From contig NZ_JALLGW010000001.1 of assembly GCF_023074835.1 (NCBI RefSeq), positions 868,001 to 932,000 on the forward strand: a stretch of DNA of 64,000 nucleotides, in the 5' to 3' direction. The position numbers and the translations under genes were made by a program. Below, piece after piece: positions 52,068 through 61,300 of this stretch (position 1 is its first letter; each line of letters starts with the position of its first letter). The notes below the pieces were generated by a model. The model was given only the letters and a program-made list of their open reading frames with translations. It was not told the origin of the DNA and did no database searches. This DNA is from Halomarina salina. Its GTDB lineage: Archaea; Halobacteriota; Halobacteria; Halobacteriales; Haloarculaceae.

Positions 52068-53435
52068 TCAGGCGTGCTGGAGCGCGTCGTACATCGAGTC
52101 CGCCAGCTCCTGCGCGCGGTCGGGGTCGCGGGCCTCGGCGTAGATGCGGACGACGGGCTCGGTGCCGCTGGGGCGGACGAGCACCCACGCGTCGCCGAAG
52201 TCCAGGCGGTAGCCGTCGATTGTCGTCAGTTCGGCGTCGGCGTCGTGGGCCGCCGCCTCGGCTGCCCGGATGAGTCGCTCGCGTTCGGCGTCGTCGCCGT
52301 ACTGGACGTTCACCCGGACGTTGTGGTAGCCCGCGTGGGCGGCCGATATCTCGCTCGCCGGGCGCTCCGCGACCAGTTCCAGGAACCGGGCGGCCGTGTA
52401 CGCACCGTCGCGGGCGAGGCGGTAGTCGGGGAAGAGGACGCCGCCGTTGCCCTCCCCGGCGACGGGGACGGATTCCCCCTCGCGCTGCAGGCGTTCGATG
52501 CTCGTGATGATGTTCGTGCTCCCGATGGGCGTGAGTTCGAGGTCTGCCCCGGCCGCGTCGACGGCGTCGACGAGGCGCTGGGAGACGTTGACGGCGCTGA
52601 CCGTCGTGTCGCCCGGCTGGAGTTCGCTCGCCGCGAGCGCCGCGAGCGCCGCGTCGCCCTCGACGTGCGTGCCCGTCTCGTCGACGAAGATGGCCCGGTC
52701 GGCGTCCCCGTCGTGGGCGATACCGACGTCGGCGTCCGCGGTTCGGACCAGTCGTCGGAGGTCGCCGAGGTTCTTCTCGACGGGTTCCGGGTCGCGGCCG
52801 GGGAAGTGCCCGTCTGGCTGGCCGTTGACGGTGACGACGCGACAGCCGAGTCGCCGGAGGAACTCGGGGCTGGTGAGCGCGCCCGCCCCGTGGCCCGGGT
52901 CGAGCGCGACGGTCAGGTCCGCGTCGGCGATGGTCTCGCGGTCCACGCTGTCGAGCAGGGCGTCGACGTAGCGCTCGCGGGCGTCCTCGACCCGTCGCGT
53001 GTCGCCCGTCTCGTCCCAGGTCGCCTGCTCGAACCGCTCGCTGAGCAGGCGGTCCTCGACGCGTTCGAGCGCGTCGCGGGCGAGTTCGACGCCGTTGCTC
53101 CCGACGAGTTTCACGCCGTTGTACTGGGCGGGGTTGTGGCTCGCCGTGATCATCACCCCCGGAACCCCCTCGCTGTCGGCGTACGACTGGAGGCCTGGCG
53201 TCGGGATGACGCCGAGTCGGTCCACGTCACAGCCGACGCTCGTCAGCCCGGCACTGGCGCTGTCGGCGAACATCTCCCCCGTCGCCCGCGTGTCCCGGCC
53301 GAGCGCGATGCGGACCGGTCCGTCGGCGTCGGCCGTCCACACCGACCCTACGGCCATGGCGACCCGCGTCACGAACGCGGGGGTGAGCTCCTCGTTCGCG
53401 ACGCCCCGGACGCCGCTGGAGCCGAAAATCTTCAT
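52068..53435 (-). CDS. glmM: Phosphoglucosamine mutase
   Basis: Interconverts glucosamine-6-phosphate and glucosamine-1-phosphate for UDP-GlcNAc. 455 residues: MKIFGSSGVRGVANEELTP, the phosphoserine Ser99 in MITASHNPAQYNG, metal-binding D242-GDADR and the C-terminal RPSGTEPVVRIY. ATG at 53435. Phosphomannomutase/phosphoglucomutase relatives share these motifs, so the sugar is inferred from the GVRG opening. Confidence 0.92.
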   Translation of the reverse strand: MKIFGSSGVRGVANEELTPAFVTRVAMAVGSVWTADADGPVRIALGRDTRATGEMFADSASAGLTSVGCDVDRLGVIPTPGLQSYADSEGVPGVMITASHNPAQYNGVKLVGSNGVELARDALERVEDRLLSERFEQATWDETGDTRRVEDARERYVDALLDSVDRETIADADLTVALDPGHGAGALTSPEFLRRLGCRVVTVNGQPDGHFPGRDPEPVEKNLGDLRRLVRTADADVGIAHDGDADRAIFVDETGTHVEGDAALAALAASELQPGDTTVSAVNVSQRLVDAVDAAGADLELTPIGSTNIITSIERLQREGESVPVAGEGNGGVLFPDYRLARDGAYTAARFLELVAERPASEISAAHAGYHNVRVNVQYGDDAERERLIRAAEAAAHDADAELTTIDGYRLDFGDAWVLVRPSGTEPVVRIYAEARDPDRAQELADSMYDALQHA

Positions 53436-53523
53436 TCGTGGGACTCTCTGCGGCCCGCCCGCAAAGAAATTGCGAAGCGGTCCGATTCGTGCGATACACC
53501 GCTGTTCGCTATATCGAATCGGC

Positions 53524-53967
53524 TCAATCGGCGCGGATGGCGGCCGCGCGCGCTCCCCCGAGACGACCGTCCGGGTACACCTCCGTCGCCCAGATACACC
53601 GACTGCGGTAGAGGGTCGGCAGGTCGAACTGTCCCTGCGGGTCGAGCAGTCGGCCGCGGTGGAGGACGACGGCGTGCCAGTCGATGCTCCGGGCGGGCGA
53701 GGCCACCGAGAGGAGGAGCGTCCGGCGTTCGAACGGGCCACTGCGGACGAACGGGCGACGCTGACGCGCGAGCGACCGGACGGTCGGCTCACCCCGGACT
53801 GTGACGTGGTCGTTCGGTATCGGGTGGGCGTCGAGGTACGCCTCCAACTGACCGTGGGGCGTCGGCACGTCGACTGCCCGCTTGACCTCGGTGAGCGAGT
53901 CGCCCGTCACCGTCGCGAGGCAGGCCGCCCCGCAGTCGTTCCAGTCGGTCTGTTCCACGAGTCGCAT
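53524..53967 (-). CDS. Stand-alone C39-like cysteine peptidase
   Basis: 147 residues consisting of a single papain-like C39-type domain: Gln6 and Cys12 in EQTDWNDCGAACLAT, His98 in DWHAVVLHRGRLLDP and Asp109. In bacteriocin systems this fold removes double-glycine leaders, usually fused to an ABC transporter; here there is no transporter or signal peptide. Activity or a non-catalytic role both possible. No peptide substrate is seen nearby. Confidence 0.78.
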   Translation of the reverse strand: MRLVEQTDWNDCGAACLATVTGDSLTEVKRAVDVPTPHGQLEAYLDAHPIPNDHVTVRGEPTVRSLARQRRPFVRSGPFERRTLLLSVASPARSIDWHAVVLHRGRLLDPQGQFDLPTLYRSRCIWATEVYPDGRLGGARAAAIRAD

Positions 53968-54092
53968 CTAGGTCTTCGTGACTGGTCCGAACGGGTGTCG
54001 TTCGGGGCTACGATAGTTTCTCGAAACCGTGAATGCGGCTACGTACGTTGCCCGTGCGTAGTTTCATCCGAGTGGCCGTGGTACCGCGGCGT

Positions 54093-54458
54093 ATGACGGA
54101 CCAGGGCGAGGGTGCCGACGAGGCGGACGAACTGGAACGGGGCCGACAGTACCGCTACGACGACGGCGTCGCAGAGGCGGTCGTCACCACCGAGGAGGGT
54201 CGCGTGCTCGCGGTCCGCGAGTATCCCAGCGAGGAGCGGTTCCGCGAGGAGGTCTCCGCCGCGGTGACGACGGAGTTCAACGAGGTGCTCGCGGGTATCG
54301 ACGCCGAGGCCATCATGGGCGAGGTCCGGGAGGACACGCGGACCGACCCGGCGGGCGACGCCTCGGCGGGGACCGGTGCGGCGGCGTCCGGCACCGAGAA
54401 CGTCGCTCCGGCCGGTGCGGAGGACCCGGACGAGGACTCGTCCGACGACGCCGAGTAG
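54093..54458 (+). CDS. Haloarchaeal hypothetical protein
   Basis: 121 residues, ATG at 54093. N-terminal strand-rich part (GRQYRYDDGVAEAVVTTEEGRVLAVREYPSEERFREEV), then an acidic, Ala/Gly-rich disordered tail. Looks like a small beta domain conserved in haloarchaea; family name not recognised. Lone gene between convergent neighbours. Confidence 0.68.
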   Translation: MTDQGEGADEADELERGRQYRYDDGVAEAVVTTEEGRVLAVREYPSEERFREEVSAAVTTEFNEVLAGIDAEAIMGEVREDTRTDPAGDASAGTGAAASGTENVAPAGAEDPDEDSSDDAE

Positions 54459-54590
54459 CCCGGCGGGCCGCCGTATCGGCAGTACCGACCCCACCGACCG
54501 CTTCAGTCGCTCTACCGTCCTCCAGTCTCGACACGTCCGATTATAGCCGTCCGTCCGGTGACCACCGGGCGACCGTCGTGAGTCCCTCTT

Positions 54591-55664
54591 CTACTCGACC
54601 GACGCCGCGAACGCCGCCAGCGCCTCGCGCATCTCGTCGGGGTGGCCGCCGAGGCTCACCCGGACCGCGTCCGGTCGCTCGAAGAACCGGCCGGGGACGA
54701 CCAGCACGCCCTCTTCGGCCGCGCGTGCGGCCAGTTCGTCGCCGTCGTGGTCGGGGTGGCCGACCAGCGCGTACGGCGACCCGTCGGGTACCTCGCCGTC
54801 GAACGACGCCGCGACCGCCTCCGCCAGCAGGTCGTGGTTCCGGGCGCAGAGGTCGCGAGCGTGGTCCGCGAGTGCGTCGCGGTTCGCCAGCGCCCGCCGA
54901 GCGAGTGCCCGACTCGGCCCGGCGACGACCGGGAAGTACCACGCCGCGGTCGCCAGTCGCTCGATTCGGTCGGTCGGACCGACGACCCACCCGATGCGCA
55001 GGTCGCCCAGTCCGAGGAACTTCGTCAGCGACCCGATGGCGAGCGTGTTCGGCAACCCGGCGGCCGTCGGCCCGCCGAACGGACCGTCGTCCGCCTCCGG
55101 GTCGTAGGAGGCGTACACCTCGTCGACGACCAGCAGCGCGTCGTGGGCGGCGACGCGGTCGGCCACCGCCGCGAGCGTCTCACGGTCGGCCAGTTTCCCG
55201 GTCGGGTTGTGCCGGTTGGTGACGACGACCGCGGACACGTCGTTGCCGTCGTCTGCATCGTTCGCGTCGTCGAGCGCTTCTCCGACCAGTGTCGGGTCGA
55301 GGTTCCCGTCGGGGCGGTCGAACCGCTCGACCCGCGCCCCGAACGCCTCGGGACAGGCGACCAGCGGCTCGTACCCCGGCGACTCGACCAGCACCCGTCC
55401 CTCGGCGAATGTCGCGGCAACGAGCGCGTTCGCGTGACTCGCGCCCGCCGTCACTTGGACGTTTCCGGTCGAGCAGTCGTAGACGTCGGCGAGTTGCCCC
55501 TCCAGCGTGACGCCCTCGGGGTCGGGCAAGCCGTCGAGCGACGGCGGGACGACGCCCGCGGACGGGCCGTCGGGGCGCAGGTCCGAGGAGGCCAGGTCGT
55601 GGGTCGCCCGCTCGGGTCGCCCGGCGATCCACTCCAGATAGTCGATAGACGAGAACCCGGTCAT
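54591..55664 (-). CDS. PLP-dependent aminotransferase, class I/II
   Basis: 357 residues. Cofactor Lys215 in GSLTKFLGLGDLRIGW, the Asp181/Tyr184 region VVDEVYASYDPE, and the NRHNPTGKL motif are typical of fold-type I aminotransferases. The amino donor is not identifiable; histidinol-phosphate-like or aromatic activity is possible. ATG at 55664 (MTGFSSIDYLEW). Alone on the minus strand, divergent from the beta-propeller gene. Confidence 0.88.
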   Translation of the reverse strand: MTGFSSIDYLEWIAGRPERATHDLASSDLRPDGPSAGVVPPSLDGLPDPEGVTLEGQLADVYDCSTGNVQVTAGASHANALVAATFAEGRVLVESPGYEPLVACPEAFGARVERFDRPDGNLDPTLVGEALDDANDADDGNDVSAVVVTNRHNPTGKLADRETLAAVADRVAAHDALLVVDEVYASYDPEADDGPFGGPTAAGLPNTLAIGSLTKFLGLGDLRIGWVVGPTDRIERLATAAWYFPVVAGPSRALARRALANRDALADHARDLCARNHDLLAEAVAASFDGEVPDGSPYALVGHPDHDGDELAARAAEEGVLVVPGRFFERPDAVRVSLGGHPDEMREALAAFAASVE

Positions 55665-55757
55665 ACTGGCTCTCTTCGGCCCGGTGCATAATGGCGTTCC
55701 GAAGCGATTCGACCACACGACGACAGCTTTTCACCCGCTCCCCGCGGGGCCTCACAC

Positions 55758-56594
55758 ATGAGCACCATCGACGAGAAGCGGGTGTACGGCGAGCGCTCGG
55801 GGGCCACCGAGGCGTTCGTCGCCACCGGCATGGGTCTCGCGCGGGTCTCCGTCTCGGGGGACCTCGTCGGCGAGTTCGGCCTCGCCGACCGTCGCCCCGT
55901 CCGCGACGTGGCCGCCCGCGACGGGACCCTCGCGGTCGCGTGCGACGAGGACGTGCTGGTCGGCGCGACGCTCGACGAGACCGGGTTCGGTCCCGCGGAC
56001 GCGGTGGGGTTCGACCGCTCGGGTGACCTCCTCGCGGCCGGTGAGGGCCGCGTCGCACGCTACACCGTCGACGACGACGCGGGGAGCGAGACGTGGACCA
56101 CGCTCGGCGAGTGCGAGGACGTCCGCGCCGTCGACGGTGACCTCGTCGCCACCGCGGATGGCGTGTTCCGGGTCACCGACGACGGCCTCTCGCACGCCGG
56201 TCTGGACGACGCCCGCGACGTGACGATTCGGCCCGTTCCCCGCGTCGCCACCGCCGACGGCCTCTACCAGCTCGGCAACGGCTGGATGGACGACGGCGAG
56301 GGGTCGTTCTCGGTGGTCGCCTCGGACGGCGACCGCACCCACGCCGCCACCGACGACGCGCTCCTCGAACTGCTCGACGGCGAGTGGGCGACGGTCGACC
56401 TCCCCGTCTCGGAGCGCGTCGCGGGCGTCGCGTACGCCGACCAGTGCTATGCCGTCACCGAGGCCGGGACGTTCCTCGTGGAGGGAGAGCGCGAGGACGA
56501 CGGCGACGACGAGGCGAGCGAGAGGAGCGCGGAGCGGGAGTGGCACTCTCGAACGCTCGGCCTGCCCGACGTCCGCGGCGTGGCCGTCCCCTGA
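55758..56594 (+). CDS. Beta-propeller protein (HVO_0234-like)
   Basis: 278 residues of repeated strand units (GDLVGEFGLADRRPVRDVAARDGTLAVACDEDVLVG and similar), matching the haloarchaeal family I know as HVO_0234 beta-propeller. Function unknown; its usual neighbour is PRPP synthase, as here (64 bases downstream), so they probably form an operon. Confidence 0.75.
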   Translation: MSTIDEKRVYGERSGATEAFVATGMGLARVSVSGDLVGEFGLADRRPVRDVAARDGTLAVACDEDVLVGATLDETGFGPADAVGFDRSGDLLAAGEGRVARYTVDDDAGSETWTTLGECEDVRAVDGDLVATADGVFRVTDDGLSHAGLDDARDVTIRPVPRVATADGLYQLGNGWMDDGEGSFSVVASDGDRTHAATDDALLELLDGEWATVDLPVSERVAGVAYADQCYAVTEAGTFLVEGEREDDGDDEASERSAEREWHSRTLGLPDVRGVAVP

Positions 56595-56658
56595 GTCGAC
56601 TCGACCGCTCCTCACCCGAAGGAAAACGCGTTTTAGCCCCCGCCGCCGACGCCCGCAC

Positions 56659-57504
56659 ATGATACTCCCGGGGTCGGCCTCGCAGTCGCTCGCGGCGCGA
56701 CTCGCCGCCGAGACGGACCACGCGCTCGCCGCCGTCGAGTTCGACCGGTTCGCCGACGGCGAACTCATCGCCCGGGCGGACCTCGACGGGGACCACGCCG
56801 TCGTCGTCGCCGCCACCGACTCCAGCGACGCCTTCGTGCAACTGCTCCAGTTGCAGGACCTCGCCCGGCGGCAGGTCGACCGCGTGACGACGGTGCTCCC
56901 GTACATGGGCTACGCACGGCAGGACAAGCAGTTCAAGCCCGGCGACCCCGTCTCCGCCGAGGCGATGGCGCGGGCCATCTCGACGGGCACCGACCGCGTC
57001 GTCACCGTCACGCCCCACGAACCCGGCGTGCTGGAGTTCTTCGACGTGCCGAGCGAGGCCGTCGACGCGAGCGCCGCCCTCGCCGACCCGCTCCCCGCCG
57101 CCCTCGCCGACCCGCTCTTTCTCGCGCCGGACGCCAGCGCCCGCGGGTTCGCAGAGTCGGTCCGCGACGCGTACGGCGCGGGCGACGTCGACCACTTCGA
57201 GAAGGTCCGTGACTACGACACCGGCGACGTGAGCCACACGCCCAGCGAGACGGACGCCACGGGCCGGGACTGCGTCGTCGTCGACGACATCATCGCCACC
57301 GGGTCGACCATGTCCGGGGCCATCGGCCACCTGCGCGAGGACGGCGTCAGCCGCGTGTTCGCCACCTGCGTCCACCCCATGCTCGCCGCGGACGCCCGGA
57401 CGAAACTCGCCCGTGCCGGCGTCGAGGACGTGTTCGGCACGGACACCATCGAGCGCTCGGTGAGTTCGGTCAGCGTCGCGCCGCTGGTCGCGGACGTGCT
57501 GTAG
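56659..57504 (+). CDS. prs: Ribose-phosphate diphosphokinase (PRPP synthase)
   Basis: Makes PRPP, the precursor of nucleotides, histidine and tryptophan, from ribose-5-phosphate and ATP. 281 residues starting MILPGSASQSLAARLA; the PRPP loop DDIIATGSTMSGAI and the conserved VTVTPHEPGVLEFF/GARQDKQ-like region (MGYARQDKQFKPGD) are visible. Operon with the beta-propeller gene. Confidence 0.96.
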   Translation: MILPGSASQSLAARLAAETDHALAAVEFDRFADGELIARADLDGDHAVVVAATDSSDAFVQLLQLQDLARRQVDRVTTVLPYMGYARQDKQFKPGDPVSAEAMARAISTGTDRVVTVTPHEPGVLEFFDVPSEAVDASAALADPLPAALADPLFLAPDASARGFAESVRDAYGAGDVDHFEKVRDYDTGDVSHTPSETDATGRDCVVVDDIIATGSTMSGAIGHLREDGVSRVFATCVHPMLAADARTKLARAGVEDVFGTDTIERSVSSVSVAPLVADVL

Positions 57505-57540
57505 AACGGTTCCGGTTCGCTATCGCTCACTCCTTCTCCA

Positions 57541-57915
57541 CTACTCCAGTCCGCGCTCCAGTCGCTGGAGGAGTCGCCCGACGAACAGGCCGAGACGCGG
57601 CGACAGCGGGTCCTCGTCGTTCACGGACCAGTCGGGACACGCCGCGAGCGACTCGACGAACGCCTCGTCGAGCGTCAGCGACTCGACGAAGTCCCGGACG
57701 TCGAGCGTGATGCCCTCGTCGTCGGTCGCCAGGTCGGGGTAGCGCTCGCGCACCCACGGCGAGTACGAGATGGTCCACGACGGCCCACCGACGGACCGGA
57801 CGACCGCCGCGTACGGGCCGACGAGGAGGTCGCCGTCCGGTCGCTCGACGTACACCGTCCCGTCCTGTACGGTCGTCCCGTACCGCATAGGTGTGGTATC
57901 GTCTCCCTCGGGCAT
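57541..57915 (-). CDS. Haloarchaeal hypothetical protein
   Basis: 124 residues. Core YGTTVQDGTVYVERPDGDLLVGPYAAVVRSVGGPSWTISYS, then helical DFVESLTLDEAFVESLAACPDW. Possibly a partner in nucleotide or RNA metabolism given its place opposite prs; no family certain. Start at 57915 (MPEGDD) or 57888 (MRYGTT). Confidence 0.68.
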   Translation of the reverse strand: MPEGDDTTPMRYGTTVQDGTVYVERPDGDLLVGPYAAVVRSVGGPSWTISYSPWVRERYPDLATDDEGITLDVRDFVESLTLDEAFVESLAACPDWSVNDEDPLSPRLGLFVGRLLQRLERGLE

Positions 57916-57969
57916 GAGTGTACGTTCTAGGATGGAACGGTGACGAGTACAGCAGGGTAGCCGAGAACT

Positions 57970-58144
57970 CCTCGAAAGCCCCCGGTCGCTACACGAACCC
58001 CGACGGTGCAAGCACCGCAGGAGTGAGCCGTGCGGGACCGAAGGTCCCGCTGGAAGCCGGCGGCGACGCCGCCGGCGACGAAGCGAACGACGAGGAGCGC
58101 AGCGAGTCGTGGGAGTGTAGCGACCGGCCCCTTTCAGTCCACCC
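57970..58144 (-). repeat. Family A structured repeat, copy 3 (core inverted)
   Basis: Outer ends are in minus orientation (GCCCCTTTCAGTCCACCC at 58127-58144 and CCTCGAAAGCCCC at 57970-57982), with perfect 11-bp arms CGGTCGCTACA (57983-57993) and TGTAGCGACCG (58116-58126). The enclosed core (GACGGTGCAAGCACCG, GAGGAGCGCAGCGAG) reads in plus orientation, opposite to the ends. Two inserted hairpins: GCGGGACC-GAA-GGTCCCGC (58032-58050) and GCCGGCGGC-GAC-GCCGCCGGC (58056-58076). With copy 2 it makes up the 443 bases before ileS. Confidence 0.7.
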
Positions 58145-58170
58145 GCATCGACTGTTCGGCCAGCTATCGC

Positions 58171-58291
58171 GGGTGGACTGAAAGGGGCGAGGCTCGGGGC
58201 GAAGGACGGCGACGCAAGCACTGGAGCGAGCGGTAGCGAGCGAAGCGCGCGCAGCGAGACGCCCGAGTCCTGAGCCTCGGGGCTTTCGAGG
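58171..58291 (+). repeat. Family A structured repeat, copy 2
   Basis: Ends GGGTGGACTGAAAGGGGC (58171-58188) and GGGGCTTTCGAGG (58279-58291), arms GAGGCTC (58189-58195) and GAGCCTC (58272-58278), core GACGCAAGCACTGGAGCGAG plus GCGCAGCGAGAC, all in plus orientation. Placed head to head with copy 3, 26 bases between their left ends. Confidence 0.72.
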
Positions 58292-58358
58292 TGGTCACAG
58301 CTCCACCGACGAGAAAATGCGACGAGACGAAAGCGAACCTAACCGCTACTCAAATCGC

Positions 58359-61300
58359 TCAGTCCGCTTGCTCAGTGACTGCTAGCGGGTCGAGGGCGAT
58401 GGTCATCGTCACGCCCTCGACCTCCCAGTCCTTGCGGTAGCCGTCCTCGACGGTCCCGAACTCGGCGGCGCGGACCTCGTCGGCGATGAGGCCCTCGTGC
58501 TCGCGGACGAGGTTCGACACTCGCTCGTCGGCCACGTCGAGTTCGACGCGGACCTCGCGGTCCAGTTCGAGGTCGAGGTCCTTGCGCATCTCCTGGACGC
58601 GGCGGATGACCTCGCGGGCGTACCCCTCGCTCTCGATGTCCTCGGTGAGCGAGGTGTCGACGTAGACGACGCCGCGGTCGTCGCCCGCGACGCGGAACGG
58701 CGTGGCGGCGACGCCCTCGGGCGTCTCGGTGACGAACTCGACCATCTCCTCGGTGAGGTCGACCTGCTCGCCCAGCTCGTCCTCGACGGCGACTTCGAGG
58801 GCGTCGAGCGTCGGCTCCGAGATGCGGGCACCGTTGAGCGCCTGCATCACCTCGCCGGCCTGGCCGCCGAAGGCGGGGCCGAGCACCGACATGTCCGCCT
58901 GTGCGGAGTAGCGCAGTTCGCCCCACTCCTCGCCGGGGGCGACCACGTCCACCTCGCGGGCGTTCAGGCGCTCCTCGACGAGGGCGCTGTACTCGCGGAC
59001 CGCGTGGGCGGCCCCCGAGTCGTTGGCCGCGACGACGACGCGCGGGACCGGCCAGCGCAGTTTGCGCTCGGCCTGCTGGCGGGCGTTCGACCCGGCCTCC
59101 TCGACGGCGCGCAGCACCGCCACGTCGGCTTCGAGGTCGGCGTCCTGGTACTGCTCGTCGGGGACCGGCCAGTCGCACATGTGGACCGTCGGATGTCCCT
59201 GAGACCCGGTGAGGGTGCCGTATATCTCGTCGGCGGCGTACGGCGCGTACGGCGCGAGGAGCTTCGTCGTCTCCTCCAGCACCCGGTAGAGCGTGGCGTA
59301 GGCGGCGGTCTTGCTGTCGGAGTCCTCCTCCTCCCACATCCGCTCGCGGACGACCTGGATGTAGAACCGCGAGACGTCCTCGACGACGAAGTCGAGGAGG
59401 GCGTCCAGCGCCCGGTCCTGCCGGAACGCCTCCCAGTGGTCGGTCATCTCCTCGACCGTCGTGGCGAGACGCGACAGCACCCACTCGTCGACGAGTTCGA
59501 GGTCGCACTCCTCGGGAGCGACCGAATCGGGGTCGAACCCGTCCATCCGCATGTACGGCAGCGGGAAGCGGAACACGTTCCAGAGGATGTTGAGGTTCCG
59601 CTGCATCGTCGCCATCTCGTCCCACGAGAAGCGCATGTCCTCGCCCTGCGGGTCGACGCTGAGCAGGAACAGGCGCATCGGGTCCGCGCCGTGGCGTTCG
59701 AGCGCCTCGGCGGGCGTGACGACGTTCCCGATGGACTTCGACATCTTGCGACCGTCCTCGGCGAGCGCCCACCCGTGCATCAGCACCTGCTTGTAGGGCA
59801 CCTCGCCCATCGCCGTCGTGCCCATGCCGAGTTGCGACCAGAACCAGCCCCGCGTCTGGTCGTGGGCCTCCATGATGAGGTCGGCGGGCCAGAGCTCCTC
59901 GAACTCGTCGGTCTCGCCGGGGTAGTTCAGCGTGCCCCACGACGCCACCGACGAGTCGAGCCAGACGTCGAACACGTCGGGAACGCGCTCGTAGGTCGTG
60001 CCGTCCTCGGTGATGGTGAGGTGGTCGACGGTCGGGCGGTGGAGGTCCACCTCGTCGGGGTCGACGTCCTGGTCGACCCGCTCGGCGAGGTCCTCGCGCG
60101 TGGCGACGACGAGGGTGTCCTCGATGTCGCCCGTCCAGTCCTCGGCCGACTCCTCGTCCTCCACGGGCACCCAGATGGGGATGGGGATGCCCCAGTAGCG
60201 CTGTCGGGAGACGTTCCAGTCGGGCGACCCCTCGATGAACTTCCGGAAGCGGTTGTCCCGCGCCTCCTGGGGGTACCACTCCGAGTCCTCGATGTTCGCC
60301 AGCATCTCCTCCTTGACGTCGGTGACGGTGACGAACCACTGGTCGGTCGCGAGGAAGACGATGTCCGTGTCACAGCGCCAGCACTGGCCGTAGTCGTGGC
60401 GGGTCGTCCCCGCCGCGAGCAGGTGACCCGACGAGTCGAGGTCCGCGATGATGTCGTCGTTGGCGTCGCGGACGAACTCGCCCGCGTACTTCCCGCCCTG
60501 CTGGGTGTAGACGCCGTCCGGGCCGACCGGACAGAATATCTCCAGGCCGAGTTCGTCGCCCCGCTCGAAGTCCTCCTGCCCGTGGCCGGGTGCGGAGTGA
60601 ACGAGGCCAGTCCGGTCCATCTCGACGTAGTCGGCGTGGTAGACCTCGCCTGCGCCCGCGCCCTGGGGATGCTCGGGCACCTCCTCGGGCAGCGGGTGCT
60701 CGTAGGACCAGCCGACGAGGTCGGTCCCCTGTACCTCCTCCTCGACGGTGTACTCGGTCGCGCCCGCCCGCTCCAGCACGTCGTCGACGACGTCGCTGGC
60801 GACGTAGAGTAGCTCTCCCTCGTACGCGCCGCTCTCGGAGTCGTCTACCCTGACCGCCGCGTACGTCGCGTCCCGGTCGACGGCGACGAACGTGTTGGCG
60901 GGGATGGTCCACGGCGTCGTCGTCCAGACGACGAGATTGCCCTCACGGCCCGTCAGCGGGAACGTGACGTAGATGCTCGGGGACTCGATCTCGTGGTACT
61001 CCACCTCGTTCTTCGCGATGGCGGTCTCACAGCGCGGACACTGCGTGATGGAGCGCTTTCCTCTGTCGACGAGGCCGCGCTCGTGGGCCTGAGCGAACCC
61101 CCACCACGCCGCCTCCATGTACTCCGGCGAGACCGTCTTGTACGGGTCGTCCCAGTCCATCCAGACGCCGAAGGACTTGAAGTCGTTCTGCAGTCCTTCG
61201 AGTTGCTCGTCGGCGAACTCCTTGCACTCCTCGATGAAGTTCTCCATCCCGAACGCCTCGATGTCCTTCTTGTCGTCGAAGCCGAGGCGCTCCTCGACCT

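Noticed and set aside
57970-58291. Insertion sequence at the family A pair
   Set aside because: No transposase frame, no target duplication; the structure is a pair of small non-coding repeats.
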